Position numbers and translations under genes: made by a program. Positions 21,885 through 33,419 of a stretch of 64,000 nt of DNA are shown piece after piece. The stretch lies in NCBI GenBank assembly GCA_012845835.1, contig JABAKD010000008.1:8602775-8666774 (forward strand), given 5' to 3'. The notes under the pieces were generated by a model that saw only the letters and a list, made by a program, of their open reading frames with translations, was not told the origin of the DNA and searched no databases. This DNA comes from Undaria pinnatifida. Its lineage: Eukaryota > Sar > Phaeophyceae > Laminariales > Alariaceae. How positions within the stretch are numbered: position 1 is the stretch's first letter; each line of letters starts with the position of its first letter.

Positions 21885-23290
21885 TTATCTATATATTATA
21901 AAAATTAAAATACACTCCAGCTGTGAGATCGAAGTTTTCTCGAAACTCATCGTCTTTGCAAGCTGTGTGTATTACTCCGATCGCGCGTATTACGGGTTGT
22001 GTGTGTCCTCATTAAGGATATAGGTCCCGACGGCGGCCCCCCTTGCAACTACTACAACAGCAGTGTAGCTATCAGGATCAACAGGGTGATGTTAGTCGGT
22101 CTGTGCGCGGAAACTATAAAGCCCGTTTTTGAGGGGGACAAAATCTGACAGCTAGCTGTGGAAGGAAATGCCTGAGTTTATCAAGTGAATCCTTTAAGTC
22201 GAATAACCGGCGAGGGGAGGGCGGAGTTTTTTTAAGGACGTGGGGGGGGCGGGGGGGAGGCGAAAAAATCATATCGCATAGATGTAGGGGTTTGCTATAC
22301 GCGTGGTGCTAGGTCTAGGCGATATTTCGGGTGGTGGGGAAGGACGGGGCGTTGGGTTGGGGGGGGGATTGCAGCAGCAGCATGAATGGCTCTAGAAAGA
22401 TAATGAGATGATATCAAATGCGTGCAAGTGTTCATTACTCTGGCAGATTTCGATGTTAGGTGGGGCGTTTGAGCAAGGGGGAGCGGGGAAAAAAAAAAAG
22501 AGCGGAGGGGGGGGTCCGGCGGGGGGGGGGGGGGGGGGAGAGTTTTCAAGAGGTTTAGGTCACATATAATACAAAATACTCCAGCTGTGAGATCAAACAC
22601 TTAGTCGAAACTCATATTAGCAAGCTTGTGTGTGATACTCCGATCGCGTGTTACGCATATATGTAGGGGCTTGCTACACGCGTGGTGTTAGGTCTAGGTG
22701 ATTGTGCGGGTGTTGGGGAAGGAGAGGGCGTTGGAGGGGCGGGGCGGGGGGAATGAATGAAAGCTACGTCATGGATGGCTAGAAAGATAATGACGTGATA
22801 TCAATTGCGTAGAAGTGTTTATTAATCTAGCCGATTTCGATTGTAGGTGGGGCGTTTGAACAAGAGGGTGGGGAGAAAAAAAAAAAAAAGAGGGGGGAGG
22901 GGGGGAGAGGGGGGGGTGAATTGGAGCTACGGCATGGATGGCTAGAAAGATACTGAGGTGATATCAGCTGGCTCTGGCAGATGTTGATTTTAGGTGGGGC
23001 GTTTGAAGGATCGGGGGGGGCGACACTTCAATATGTGTGCGCAGAAACTATAAACCCTTAAAGGGGACAAATCTGACGGTTGTAGCAAGAAGACATCCCT
23101 TTATATCACCTGCCTGGTATTGTTTATTATTCTAGAAGATTTCATGTTAGATGGCCAGAAATGTAATGAGGTGATATCAGCCGGCTGGTAGTGTATACTA
23201 CTCTGGCAGGTTTTGATTTTAGGTGGGGCGTTTGAACAAGAGGCATCGCGGGTGGGGGGGGGGGGCGGGCGGGACACTTGAATATGTGCG
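21885..23290 (-). repeat. dispersed repeat family, inverted multi-unit copy with long G-runs
   Basis: Three or so related units of about 350-650 bp follow one another. Each has ACTCCAGCTGTGAGATC, CTCCGATCGCG, GTAGGGGYTTGCTA, TGGATGGCTAGAAAGATAAT, a TGATATCA core, GGTGGGGCGTTTGA and then a G-run. 21,885-22,900 reads as the reverse complement of 34,370-35,525. 22,930-23,290 is the reverse complement of 18,840-19,130. No coding frame is seen. Some G-runs exceed 15 bases (near 22,520) and may be unstable. Confidence 0.75.
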
Positions 23291-25210
23291 CGGAACTGAT
23301 TGCGGTTGATGCTCCGCGCTGTTGATATACAGTTGCGGCAGATATTAGTTTCCTTTGCTGATCGCGGTTGGCATACCGTGTTGTTGATATACAGCTGCGT
23401 CGGGTATGCTTTTGCTTTGCTTATCACGGTTGATATACCGCGCTGGTTGACACGGCCGTGCTGTCCAGCGGTGCTTTCGCTTAGTTTTGCTTTCGCTTTG
23501 CTGATCGCGGTTGATATACCGCGTTGGTGATAAACAGCTGCGCCAGATATGCTTTTGCTTTGCTGAACGCGGTTGATATACCGCGCTGGTGATATACAGT
23601 TGCTCCATGTATGCTTTTGCTTTGCTGATCGCGGTTGATATACTGCCCTGGTCGACACGCCTGCGTCGCCCAGCAGTACGTTCGCTTCAAGTTTTGATTG
23701 TTGTTGATATACAGCTATACCGCGCTGCTGGTGATATACAGCTGTGCCAGATATGCTTCGCTTCGCTGATCACAGTTGATATACCGTGCTGGTGACATGC
23801 AGTTGCGCCAGATAGGCCTTTGCTTGGCCGAACTCGCAGTTGATATACCGCCCTGGTCGACACAGCTGCATCGTCCAGAAGTGCTTTCGCTTTGATTGCT
23901 GTTGATATGCAGCTATACCGCGCTAGTGATATACAGCTGCGCCAGAGATGCTCTTTCGTTGCTGATCGCGGTTGATACACCACTCTGGTCGACACGGTTG
24001 TGTCGTCCAGAAGATATTTCGCTTTAGGTTTTGATTGCTGTTGTTTCCGGCGGCGCCAGACATTATTTTGCTTTGCCGATCGCGGTTGATATACAATTTC
24101 GCCAGATGCGCTTTTGCGTTGCTGATTGCGGTTGATTTACCGCGTTGGTGATAAACAGCTGCGCCATATATAAGCCTTTGTTTTCCTGATTGCAGTCACG
24201 ACCGTGTCGCCCAGCAGTTTGTCGCTTTGGTGTTCTGACCGCTGTTGATATATAGCTGCGCCAGTATGCTTTCGCTTGGCAGATCGCGGTTGATACACCT
24301 CACTGTTGATATGCAGCTGAGCCAGATATACTTTCTGCGGATCGCGGTTGATATACCGCTCTGCTCGACACGGAGGTGTGGCCCAGATGTGCTTTCGCTT
24401 TGCTGATCGTAGTTGATATACCACTGCGCTAGTTGTGTTTTCGCATTGCCGATTGGTTATGCCGCAATGGGGACATGCAAACATCATAGCCGGCTGGGCC
24501 AAGTGTGCTTTCGCTTTGCTGATCGCCGTGGATGTACGGCTATGCCAGATATACTTTTGCGCTGCTAACCGTGGTTACACCGCTCTGGTCGACACGACTG
24601 TGTCGTCCAGCAGCGTTTTCGCTTTGCTGCTTGGGGGTTGATATGCGGCTGTGCCTGTTGTACTTTCGCTTTGATAAAATCGCGGGCGCGGCTGTGCCTG
24701 CGGGAGTTGGTTCTGCCGATCGCTGTTGATATCCAGGGGTCGCAGATGTCTTTTTCGCTTTGCGGATCGCGGGGATCTACCGCTCTGGTCGACACCGTTG
24801 TGTTGTGTCGTCTTGAAGGGCCTTCGCTTTGCTGTTTGTTGACATACGACTGGGCTGGGTGTATTTTGCCTTGTCGATATGCGCCTAGGCGACCTCGCTG
24901 GGCCGATCGCGGTTGATGTGCCGCCCTGGTCGACTGATCGCGGTTAATGTACCGCCCTGGTCGACACGGCTGCGTCGTCGAGCAGTGCATCCGCTTCGTT
25001 GCTCACGGTTGACACACGGCGGGGCTTGTAGTATATTTTGCTGTGCTGATTGGTTAGGCCGCTCACTGACATGGTGGTATTACGGTTGCTATCGGTTGCT
25101 ATTGCTTTGCTCCTCGCTAGCGATATATCGCTTCCATATAGACACGACGGTGCCAGCGGACTTTGCGTCGCTGATCAGTCTGCGATGTGCCAGGTTCATA
25201 CCGGTGCATA
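23290..25210. repeat. 1.9-kb degenerate minisatellite
   Basis: About 25-30 units of roughly 60-85 bp are built on GATCGCGGTTGATATACC, GCGCTGGTGATATACAGCTG and CGCCAGATATGCTTTCGCTT. A variant insert GGTCGACACGGCTGCGTCGT is present in some units. Regularity falls off to the right. On the minus strand many units keep a ~21-residue period (for example AVYHQRGISTAISKAKA), but stops interrupt it. Confidence 0.85.
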
Positions 25211-25739
25211 CGTCTCATTGCTCACGCCCTGGAGAAACCAACTATACCGCTTGCCACCCAAGAAAGACTACCACGTATATATTACACGTGTTAACTCTAA
25301 CTACTCCTATGGAGTGCTACTACTGCAACGGCGCGAAACCGATTGCCTGGTTGAACTCCAAGGAAAACCATGGCCCGGACGCGTGTGCTGCCACCCTTTG
25401 CCTTCAGCCTCCCATCGTGGGGAAGGCTTCGAGCACTGGACGTACCTACCAGGTAATGATGCTGCTGGTGCGCAATGATTCACGCTCGATCTACGAACAC
25501 TAGGGCTGTGCGTTATTTTTATTTTACGGCTACCGTAGTCACTAGTTAGGTGTGGCGCAGTGAAAACCAACTAATTGACTGAATTACCATACGTTCAGGC
25601 ACAAACTCGCTGGTTAGTCAGATGCAAAGACGCGAAATTCTGCAAATTACCGCGCGCACAACCAGTTATAATACCTGGTCAGATAGTAACTAGTCGGCGA
25701 CTGACCATTAGCTATTACCAGGTATTAGCATAGCTAGCC
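25211..25739. other. spacer before duplication B, with a local 170-bp duplication
   Basis: 25,330-25,500 resembles 25,740-25,930 (shared pieces TTGAACTCCAAGGAAAA/TTGACCTTCAAGGAAAA). The dispersed 9-mer occurs at 25,447 and 25,716. No gene is seen. Confidence 0.4.
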
Positions 25740-26029
25740 ATCTCACAGCCCTACCGATTGACCTTCAAGGAAAAACATGGCGTGAAATCGTGCTATCACT
25801 TTTGTCTTCAACTCGCTATCTATGCTGGGGAAAACTTCTAGCCCTTTTTTACCAGACGACGATACTGGTGCGACAACTCACGCGTGCGCAAGCTACAACC
25901 AAAACACCCCAAACGGCACAACACCGTAACATGTAGCCTGCGGTCCACTTGTCCCAATTCCCTCGCCAAGCACACGGCATGTGCGGCAAAATAACAAGTC
26001 TGTTTTTAATGCAAGCCTTTTCCTCGTAG

Positions 26030-26340
26030 GTTTCAAGCAGAGTTTTTGTTGCTTTCTAATGCGTTTTGTCGCGGAAAGCTATCGGGCTGGAACTTCTCGG
26101 AAAAAGAACCCGACTACTACCTCTGGAGAGGTACCCAGATCTGTTTCTCGCTTCTCAAGGGTCGCAGGTGCGACAATTCGAACTAATTATAGTCCAAAGA
26201 TATCGGAACTTCGACCCTCGGGAAGCGGCAAACTGCTCCTGGGTGCCTCTCCGAGAGTAGTCAGGCTCATCCCGAGAAGAGAGCCGATCCGGTTTCCACG
26301 TTTTCCGGGGCAAAACCTCATTCGAAAGTAAACAAAACGC
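26030..26340. mobile_element. foldback element, copy B
   Basis: The left arm (about 26,040-26,180) and the right arm (about 26,200-26,335, ending GGGGCAAAACCTCATTCGAAAG) are diverged reverse complements sharing a GACTACTMYCKSRGAGG core. The spacer is shorter than in copy A. Confidence 0.5.
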
Positions 26341-27379
26341 TGTCTGCAGCCTTAAAACAACAAAAATCCAGCATGAAAAACGGCTTCACGCCAAAATCTC
26401 TACGCGACAATGAAGCGTGCTCGAATTAGAACGAAATATGTAGCAGACGAGGCACTACCATCCTTGACCCCATTCGAACTGCGCCCTCGTTTTCGCGGAC
26501 AAAGTACTTGGAAGTAGTATGGGATGGTTTTTGCTGTGTGGTCAAAGGGTTACGAGGGAAAAAAAACGAATCCAATCTCGGACAAGCACTGTTATTGCGC
26601 TAGAAAAAATCCGAATCAGCAACTTTACCAACATTCCTGCGGTGCGACGCTTGTACCTTACACAAGTACGACCAGCACGTTTCCCGTTCCTGCCCCTCTC
26701 TTCTCCCGCCACTGCTACGACGCTTCCTCGCGGGAAACACAACCCCACACTATACCGGGGAGGGAGAAGGGGCGGCACCTGTGAACGCGGCTTGTCCAGA
26801 AGAGGGGAAGCAAAAGTGATTAAAGAAAACACGACACAAGTTTGCCCCCATACCATACCCGCAAGAGAATTCTGCACAAAAAATTTGGCGGCACGTTAAA
26901 CATAGTTACCAGTGGTTGCACGAGGCACCTACGTCAAACGAACACATGTACGTCTTTTGTGTGAGTCGTCGCGTAAGACAATATATAAAAAAAACACTTC
27001 ACAAACAGACCAGGGCTTGGAACCGTATTCCAACAAAAAACCCATTAGGAAACACGACCACAGACTACATACAAACTCAACACCGTCCTGATAACGCCCG
27101 CCCCGGCCCCCCCCCTCCCCAGCCCTGCGCGCACACCCACTCGTCATCAGGCCTACAGGCGGCGAAACGAGCTCGTAACATTCCAGTCCGCCATAGGTCG
27201 TAACAATATACTGGGTGATGGGCATACTGCCTGTGTACTGGGGCGCAGCACTAGTGTATTCTTAAGTTCGAAATACTCGCGGTGTCACCGCGTCTAAAAG
27301 ACCTGGTACTGAGCATTGCTAAGCAAGTTCACTATTGATGGGGCAGTACCAGCATATCATACTCTTAGATTTGCAGTAC

Positions 27380-27600
27380 TCGCAGTGTCAAATTTCGAAT
27401 ATGCTAGGTGTAGACTAGTGTTCGTAGTATTAAACCTCGGAAATACTAAGTATCTAGCACGCACTCGCAGCATGAAAACTCGAAAATAGGTCGTATAGTA
27501 TAGTCCAGTACGTTTCGCAGCACAGCACCCCGAAAATATTTCGTATATCCCAGTACCCGCAGCATCAAGCCCCGAAATATTGTAAAGTCAGACCAGCATC
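27380..27600. repeat. degenerate tandem array, ~42-bp period, copy B
   Basis: Counterpart of 9540-9740. Units contain CGCAG(T/C)RTCAAA-type and CTCGAAAATA-type segments with many differences. Confidence 0.5.
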
Positions 27601-28178
27601 TCCCGTATTGACGTCCAAATACACTGAGCTGGCAATTTTGTTTCGACCGATGCAGTCGGCACATTGACGCCGTAAGAAAAGTCTACTCAATCAGCAGTAG
27701 TCATAGACACAGCCCCGTTCCGACCTCCTCCCCCCCCCGATCCCCTCCCCTAACCTCTCTTCCTCCTCTTCCTCCCCCCTTCCTCCTCCTCCTCCTCCTC
27801 CTACTCACCCCTTACCTCCTCGTCCTCCCTCCTCAACCCCCTCCTGCGGGATGGACAAAAAATCTCAGCACCCAGAAAACAGAACAAAAATCCACTACAT
27901 CACCACTACCACCGCGGAAGAGACTTCATCCTCTCTCGCAGTGTCCCCATCCGTACCCCTCCACTACCGCCGCCGCCACTGCCGCCGCTGTTGTTGGTGC
28001 TATTGCCGCTGCTGCTACCGCCGCCTCCACTGCTAATGCTGCCGCTGATGCCGCTCGCGACGAGGCTTCTTCCACCGAATTCGCCACCAGTGCCATCCCC
28101 ACCCCCCCCAGAGGCACCGCCCCCCCGTCCCTCTCCGCTCCTCCTTTCCCAAAGAGTCACGATGCCGTCAATTTCCTT

Positions 28179-31100
28179 CTAGAGGCGGCGCACCACTGCC
28201 ATGTAGTGCTGGTCCTCGGCGAGGAAGGCGATCTCGATCGGGCCGTTGTTCGTCGCGTTTGCTCCGTCGATCTCGTAAAAGCTGTAGGACACGGCGCCCG
28301 TCTAACACGTGTGGGAGAGGCGAGAAACGCAGGAAAAAAGGAAATGAGGTAGAGGACGGGGAGAAACGAACGGGGAGGGGAAGGAGGAGGAGGAAAAGAG
28401 GGGGGAAAAGGAGACGACGAATTTGAAAGGACCGCACACAAGCATGGTACCGGATGGGGGGGGAGCGGTACGGGGGGGGCGTTGGGACCGGGCGGAGGAA
28501 GGATACGGGGGGGGGGAACAGGATGTGTCAAGCTGAATTTTCCAAATTTGCTCCGCGTAGGAAGTTCACGCGGTATCTTCGAGATAGACCCTGATTTGTC
28601 GCAAACAAACGTTTTCTATGAGCCCCTGCCAAAACGTTGTCGAATGGTGTTTGTTCGCTTTTAACGCCAGAATTTTGGTGGCTAAAATATTTGGGACATA
28701 TGGGGCCCCTGTGACCCCAATTGCTCGGCGAGACAACTAAAAAAAAAACTAAGAAAATACGAGTATGCATCAACTTCTCGAGAGGGGCTCATGGAACACA
28801 TGTGCGTGATTTCAGGGCCTATATCGAAAACAAGCGTGAAATGTTTCCACTTTTGTGCGGTAGAATGAGTACTGGCATACTTCACCACGTACCCGATAAT
28901 TTTTTTACGATATTGCCTCGGTCTCAATTAGTTTCAGCGTAAAATCGGCTTTGCGCGGTCTACGCAGTCAGTTTTTCGAACGTTTGTGCGAAACTTTGTG
29001 CAGGCACATACGTTTGGGTACCAGACGCCGGCCCGTTTAGAAAATAACAATGATATATACCAAAGATTCAGTTGGATGCGGCCTCGAACCTGGGACCCTA
29101 AAAAGACGGTTCACAGGGGTTAACCAATAGAAAATCAAACAGTTCCACTTACTTGTAGCCAACATCACTCTCTACCACCACGCGCATTTTTGAGGAGTTT
29201 TGATCAATTCCAGCAGAGATAGCGGGGAAACCGTCCGCGGGATTTTCTGTGATGTACGTACCAACGAAAGTGATGGAAAATATTTCGAATTATGCAAGTA
29301 ATGACTAGTAAAATTCGATGACGCCAAATTTTATGCCATGCTTTCATGTTTTTGGGCCATCGTTTAGGCTCAAATCACTGTTCAAAGGGGTCAGCATGAT
29401 ACCAAACATGTGACATTAGAGTGACATGCTGCAAGCGGTATTTGTGAGGGAGACAGCCTGGGGTATCCAGCCTATACTAGGTTGTAAGGAAAGGGGCGGG
29501 GGGGGGGGGGGGGAGGCGCCACCGATACATACAGGGACACGGGGGCGTGTGGATGTCGATAAACGCGATGCTACTGCAGCTTTCATACCGCGGCCGTATG
29601 CTAGATGACTGCCGCGACTCACGATCATGCTGGTGTGCCAGACTCGAACGGGGCGCCCGAGTGCGTTCGCCATGGCCTCGATCTCGAGCCCAGTCCCCTG
29701 TGCGACCCGGAGCCGCCAATGGTGTGCCGACCGAAGACGTACGGCCACGCCGAGAAGAACAGGGTCAGTCTAGGCTCTAGTTGTAAACAAACCAATGGCC
29801 GCCGTGTTTTCTTTTTCGGTGCCGTACATGGTGAGCAGCTGGTGCAGCAATTGTGTGCATGAGGGCATTCTACGGCACACAGGGGGTGCGCCCAAACTTT
29901 CTGGCGGTCCTTCCTCGAGGACCTCTGTATAGCTTTCACCCGAAGGCCGGCTTTCAGGAGCGACGTACGCTTCACCCAAAGAACAAGCTATGTCCTACTG
30001 CTGCAAGTACACAACGAATACCAGGTACCTGGTAGTACTGTAAAGCACAAAGCACAAATGGCAATAACAGTACAACGGAATCCGGTAGTTCTTGAGTTGG
30101 GGACCACTGTCAACAAGAAACATGTTGGCGAAACACTGCTGCCTCAATCGTCGCACGCGTGGTGTGTACAACCCGTTGGAGAGGCGTTGCGGGGGGGAAA
30201 AGGCATTCGTGACGGGGAAGCACGAGGGTGCGGGGAATCACGGCAAACCAGGCGGAACAGAAGAAAACGTGCCGGTCTAAAACAGAAGCGTGTCGTTGAC
30301 GCTCTGCTTTTGCGTGGTGAAAACGAGCATGCCTGTTCTTATCATCCGCAGGGGCCTTTCACGACATACTGTAGTATCACCCAGCCCCCCGTCCTCTCCC
30401 CGCATCTCCGCCCACTAGCATCAAATGTCGCGTATATGATCCTCAAGCAGAATAAAACCGATCGCATGATACAAGGGCAACAGCGTTGGCATAAAACGAA
30501 TAAGTCACGAACATAACGTGAAGCACTTAGTGACGTCAGCAGATAACAAACAACGAAAAAAGGCTTTGATTGGCTCAAAAACCGACACCTCAGTGCTGCT
30601 CTTCATCGAGATCGGAATCGAAATAATCCGATCAACCTACCCCACCCACCCACCCACCCACACGCCCACTCACCCTCAACTGGCCGATGGCAACTGCCCG
30701 GATCTTCTCATAGTCGTGCTCGTTTCCACCGTTGGCGTGGAATGACAAACTGCGGAAGAGGCAATTGCCATCATCCGCAACGTCGATCAACCAGCGCCCT
30801 TGGCAACGCAGCCCCTCCTGAAGAAGCTCGATCTCCGATGGTTCAGCGAACAAATCTGGTCGGCGTTGTGCGATGGGGATCATGATGGTGGTGCCGTAGA
30901 GTCGGCAAGGCGGACGGTTTAGTGATGGAGACGGTAATGGAGGGGGAGGCGGGGGGTGTACTTATCTCATGCGATTCATCTGACCACAGAGCCTCTCTCA
31001 TCGCTACAACGCCGGGGCGGGGCACGTCGGGTTTTCACTGACCAAGGCTGGCGTCGCGATAGCAGAGGAGCGGAGGGGGGGGGGGGGGCTTGGGGGGCTT

Positions 31101-31775
31101 GGGGGGCTTGGGGGGCTTGGGGGGCTTGGGGGGCTTGGGGGAAGATAGTCATTTGGATTGATTTCATGCACAGAGGAAGGCGGTCATAAACATACATACA
31201 GATAGAAGGAGATCTAGATAAACCGACAGACAGACAAGCAGGACAGAGAAACCGACAGGCAGACAGACAGACTTACAGACAGACAGACAGACCGACAGAC
31301 AGAAAGACAGACAGGCCGACAAGCCGACAGGTACAGACAGAGAGACAGACAAGCCGACAGACAGACAGACAGACAGACAGGCTGACAGACAGACTGACAG
31401 ACAAACAGACAGACAGGCAGACAGGCATACAGACCGACCGACCGACACAGACAGACAGACCTATTGACTCACCCCTCAGAACCTGCACAAACCGCAGAAA
31501 CCCGTCAAATGTATTCTTGAGCCAGCGCACCACCCGAAGAGAGTGCCTCACGAACCCGGAGGCGAATATCAAGACGAAGAGGTACGAGTAGACGAGAAAA
31601 TCGTAAAGTGCCTTCCCGAGCCTCGGCGCCGCCCTAGCGTAGAACCTCAAGACCCCGCAGACCAAGACCATGAAGATAGAGAAGGAGATCACGAAGAAGA
31701 ACACGGCGTATCGAGTGTGCGGTTCGATGAGGGTGGAGGGATCGATGGGGCGCGAGCAGAACAGCGGGCACCCGG
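28179..31775 (-). CDS. two-TM OTU-family cysteine protease, copy B, with 30-codon internal deletion
   Basis: Exons are 31775-31473, 30960-30674, 29697-29623 and 28301-28179 (stop TAG at 28179-28181). Splice phases 1, 0, 0 are the same as copy A; exons 1, 2 and 4 also have identical lengths (303, 287 and 123 nt). The nucleophile motif is DDGNCLFRS and the histidine motif EDQHYMAVV; both transmembrane helices are kept. Exon 3 is 75 nt instead of 165: exactly 30 codons after the acceptor are missing, in frame, so it opens directly at GTGLEIEAMANALG. That removes a helical part of the OTU core between Cys and His, so activity is doubtful though the frame is intact. Exon 2 shows 10 differences in 70 residues from copy A. 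Confidence 0.7.
31065..31142. repeat. (GGGGGGCTT)n G-rich minisatellite in OTU intron 1, copy B
   Basis: A run of 15 or so G is followed by six near-perfect 9-bp units. On this strand it offers many G-triplets and could form G-quadruplexes. Copy A has only one or two such units. Confidence 0.9.
31195..31460. repeat. (CAGA)n microsatellite in OTU intron 1, copy B
   Basis: Tetranucleotide CAGA array with CCGA and CAGG variants, matching the place of 13,380-13,596 in copy A but without its long CATA block. Confidence 0.9.
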
Positions 31776-32135
31776 CTGCTCCCGTCGGGCTACCCCGTTT
31801 ACTGCGTCGTGTTTATACAAACGTTTGGTGGTGTATTTGTGGGAGCACGAAGGCACGGAAGAGAGAGAGGGAAAGACATGGGGAAAAACAGGGGAAGGGG
31901 GGGGGGGATAGAGAGAGGGAGAGGGGGGGAGAACGAGAACGAGAGAGCGAGAGAGTGAGAGAGAGTCAGGGCGGGGGGGATCGAAGACAGCGGATGTAGA
32001 CAAGAGGGGACTGCCGCAGTGGTAAACCCATATCTTCAGCTCAACGAGGCTGTCAGTTGCACAACAAATCGGATAGCAATTATTTAGTTCTTTCAGTATA
32101 TACTGGTAGTGTGGAGAGCGAAAACCGTCGTCATA

Positions 32136-32823
32136 CGAGCTGGTCCAGCCTTGAAACTAATTTTCACTTAACGCGAATTTTCGCAATCGTTTAGAAGCAT
32201 TTCGACTCCAGATTTCGCAGCTATGCGTCTGGGTCTGTACCGCGTTTGTTGGCGTTGGAATTATTTCAATCCGAGTTTTTTTCGTCGAGAAATTACAAAT
32301 CAACTAAATCCCGTCACTCCGGAAGATATATCGATACTAGAGTCTATACGAAAGCCGGAAAACGTTGTACTGCGTATGCCGCTGAAACTCAGTGTGAGGG
32401 TTCCTTGAGGAATGGGGAAACGATCGATACCCGTCTCAACGCTTAATTCGTTCTCTGTCAAGAGGTATGGCGCGCAGAAGATCCCAACACAATTTTAAGA
32501 TACTACGATGCGAGATACGAAATCTGTTTTCCGCACGCATTTTTACGAATTTTGACCTGAAAGTTTGACACGTGATTCGAAGAGCATTTGTCTAGGCGTT
32601 CAAGCTGGAACCCTATATATATATTTTAACGCATATTTCGGTCGACTTCTCGGTTGGCGTTTCACTTGAACGGTCATAATTTAACCTCCCCGACTTTTTT
32701 TTTGGGTTCCAGCTTGACCCGTTGGGATATACGCGTCCCGGCAAAATTCCACCTCAAAAATCGCAAAATTGCTCTGCGAAATCCATTTTGCTGTCGCGGC
32801 TGGCTCTAAGCCAGACCAGCTCG
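32136..32823. mobile_element. 688-bp TIR element with TA target duplication, non-autonomous
   Basis: The ends are perfect inverted 10-mers (CGAGCTGGTC at 32136-32145, GACCAGCTCG at 32814-32823) that extend imperfectly to about 19 bp. TA flanks both sides (32134-32135, 32824-32825). Copy A at about 14,235-14,250 lacks the whole segment, giving an empty site. Inside is AT-rich sequence with one 61-codon frame (32,223-32,408) of no recognised family. The TA duplication fits Tc1/mariner-like or related cut-and-paste superfamilies. Confidence 0.75.
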
Positions 32824-32841
32824 TAGCAATGCCCTGTGAAC

Positions 32842-33402
32842 TCAGTCTACGTCTTCACCCCTGCCCCCCTCCCCTGTCCCCAAGTCGGCAAAATGGGGGA
32901 GCGAGTTCAACGTGCTATTGACACCACACTCTATTTCCACCCTGACAATACCGGCGGGGGCATGGCCATTGATCGACGTGGTACGTCTTCATGTCGACCA
33001 TTTTGACGGACGCTTGAAGCGCCCCGGATGTATCAAACACAACAACCAACAAACGAGAAGGTTCAATGAAAACGACAAAGTAATTGAGTAAAACGGCTCC
33101 TACGCTAACTAAAATGACTGGATGTCTTTAACACCCGAGGGCACGACAAAAACCACGTTCAAGGGCTCACGGACGGGAACGGGAGGGGGAGGGCACTGGT
33201 GGTGAACAAATCAAAATGGTACCCATTATAACTCATTGTAATTGCTTACTTCTGGGCTAACTCACCCGGAGGTTGGCATGTCCATAACTCCAGTGCTATC
33301 CCATGCGTCAGTATTCACGATGTCCGAGCACCGTTGCCTCTGGTCGGGCGTCAGCCTGCTGATGTCTGGAAAAAAGCCGTTCACATTTTGCATGACCATC
33401 GT
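32842..33402 (-). CDS. uncharacterised two-exon gene fragment, copy B
   Basis: Exon 33402-33266 (TTTAG acceptor, GG|GTGAGT donor) and a second exon from 32986 (AAG acceptor) reading RTTSINGHAPAGIVRV to a stop at 32842-32844. The first exon has the same length as copy A (137 nt) and only four residue changes. The C-termini of the two copies diverge after a shared GVNSTLNS. The stop is 18 bp from the end of the TIR element, which therefore lies just downstream. No family is recognised. Confidence 0.4.
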
Positions 33403-33419
33403 CTAAATCGGCGCCGTTA

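Noticed and set aside
19281-25210. CRISPR-like array
   Set aside because: Units are 60-255 bp and continuous, without the short repeat/unique spacer alternation; the genome is eukaryotic.
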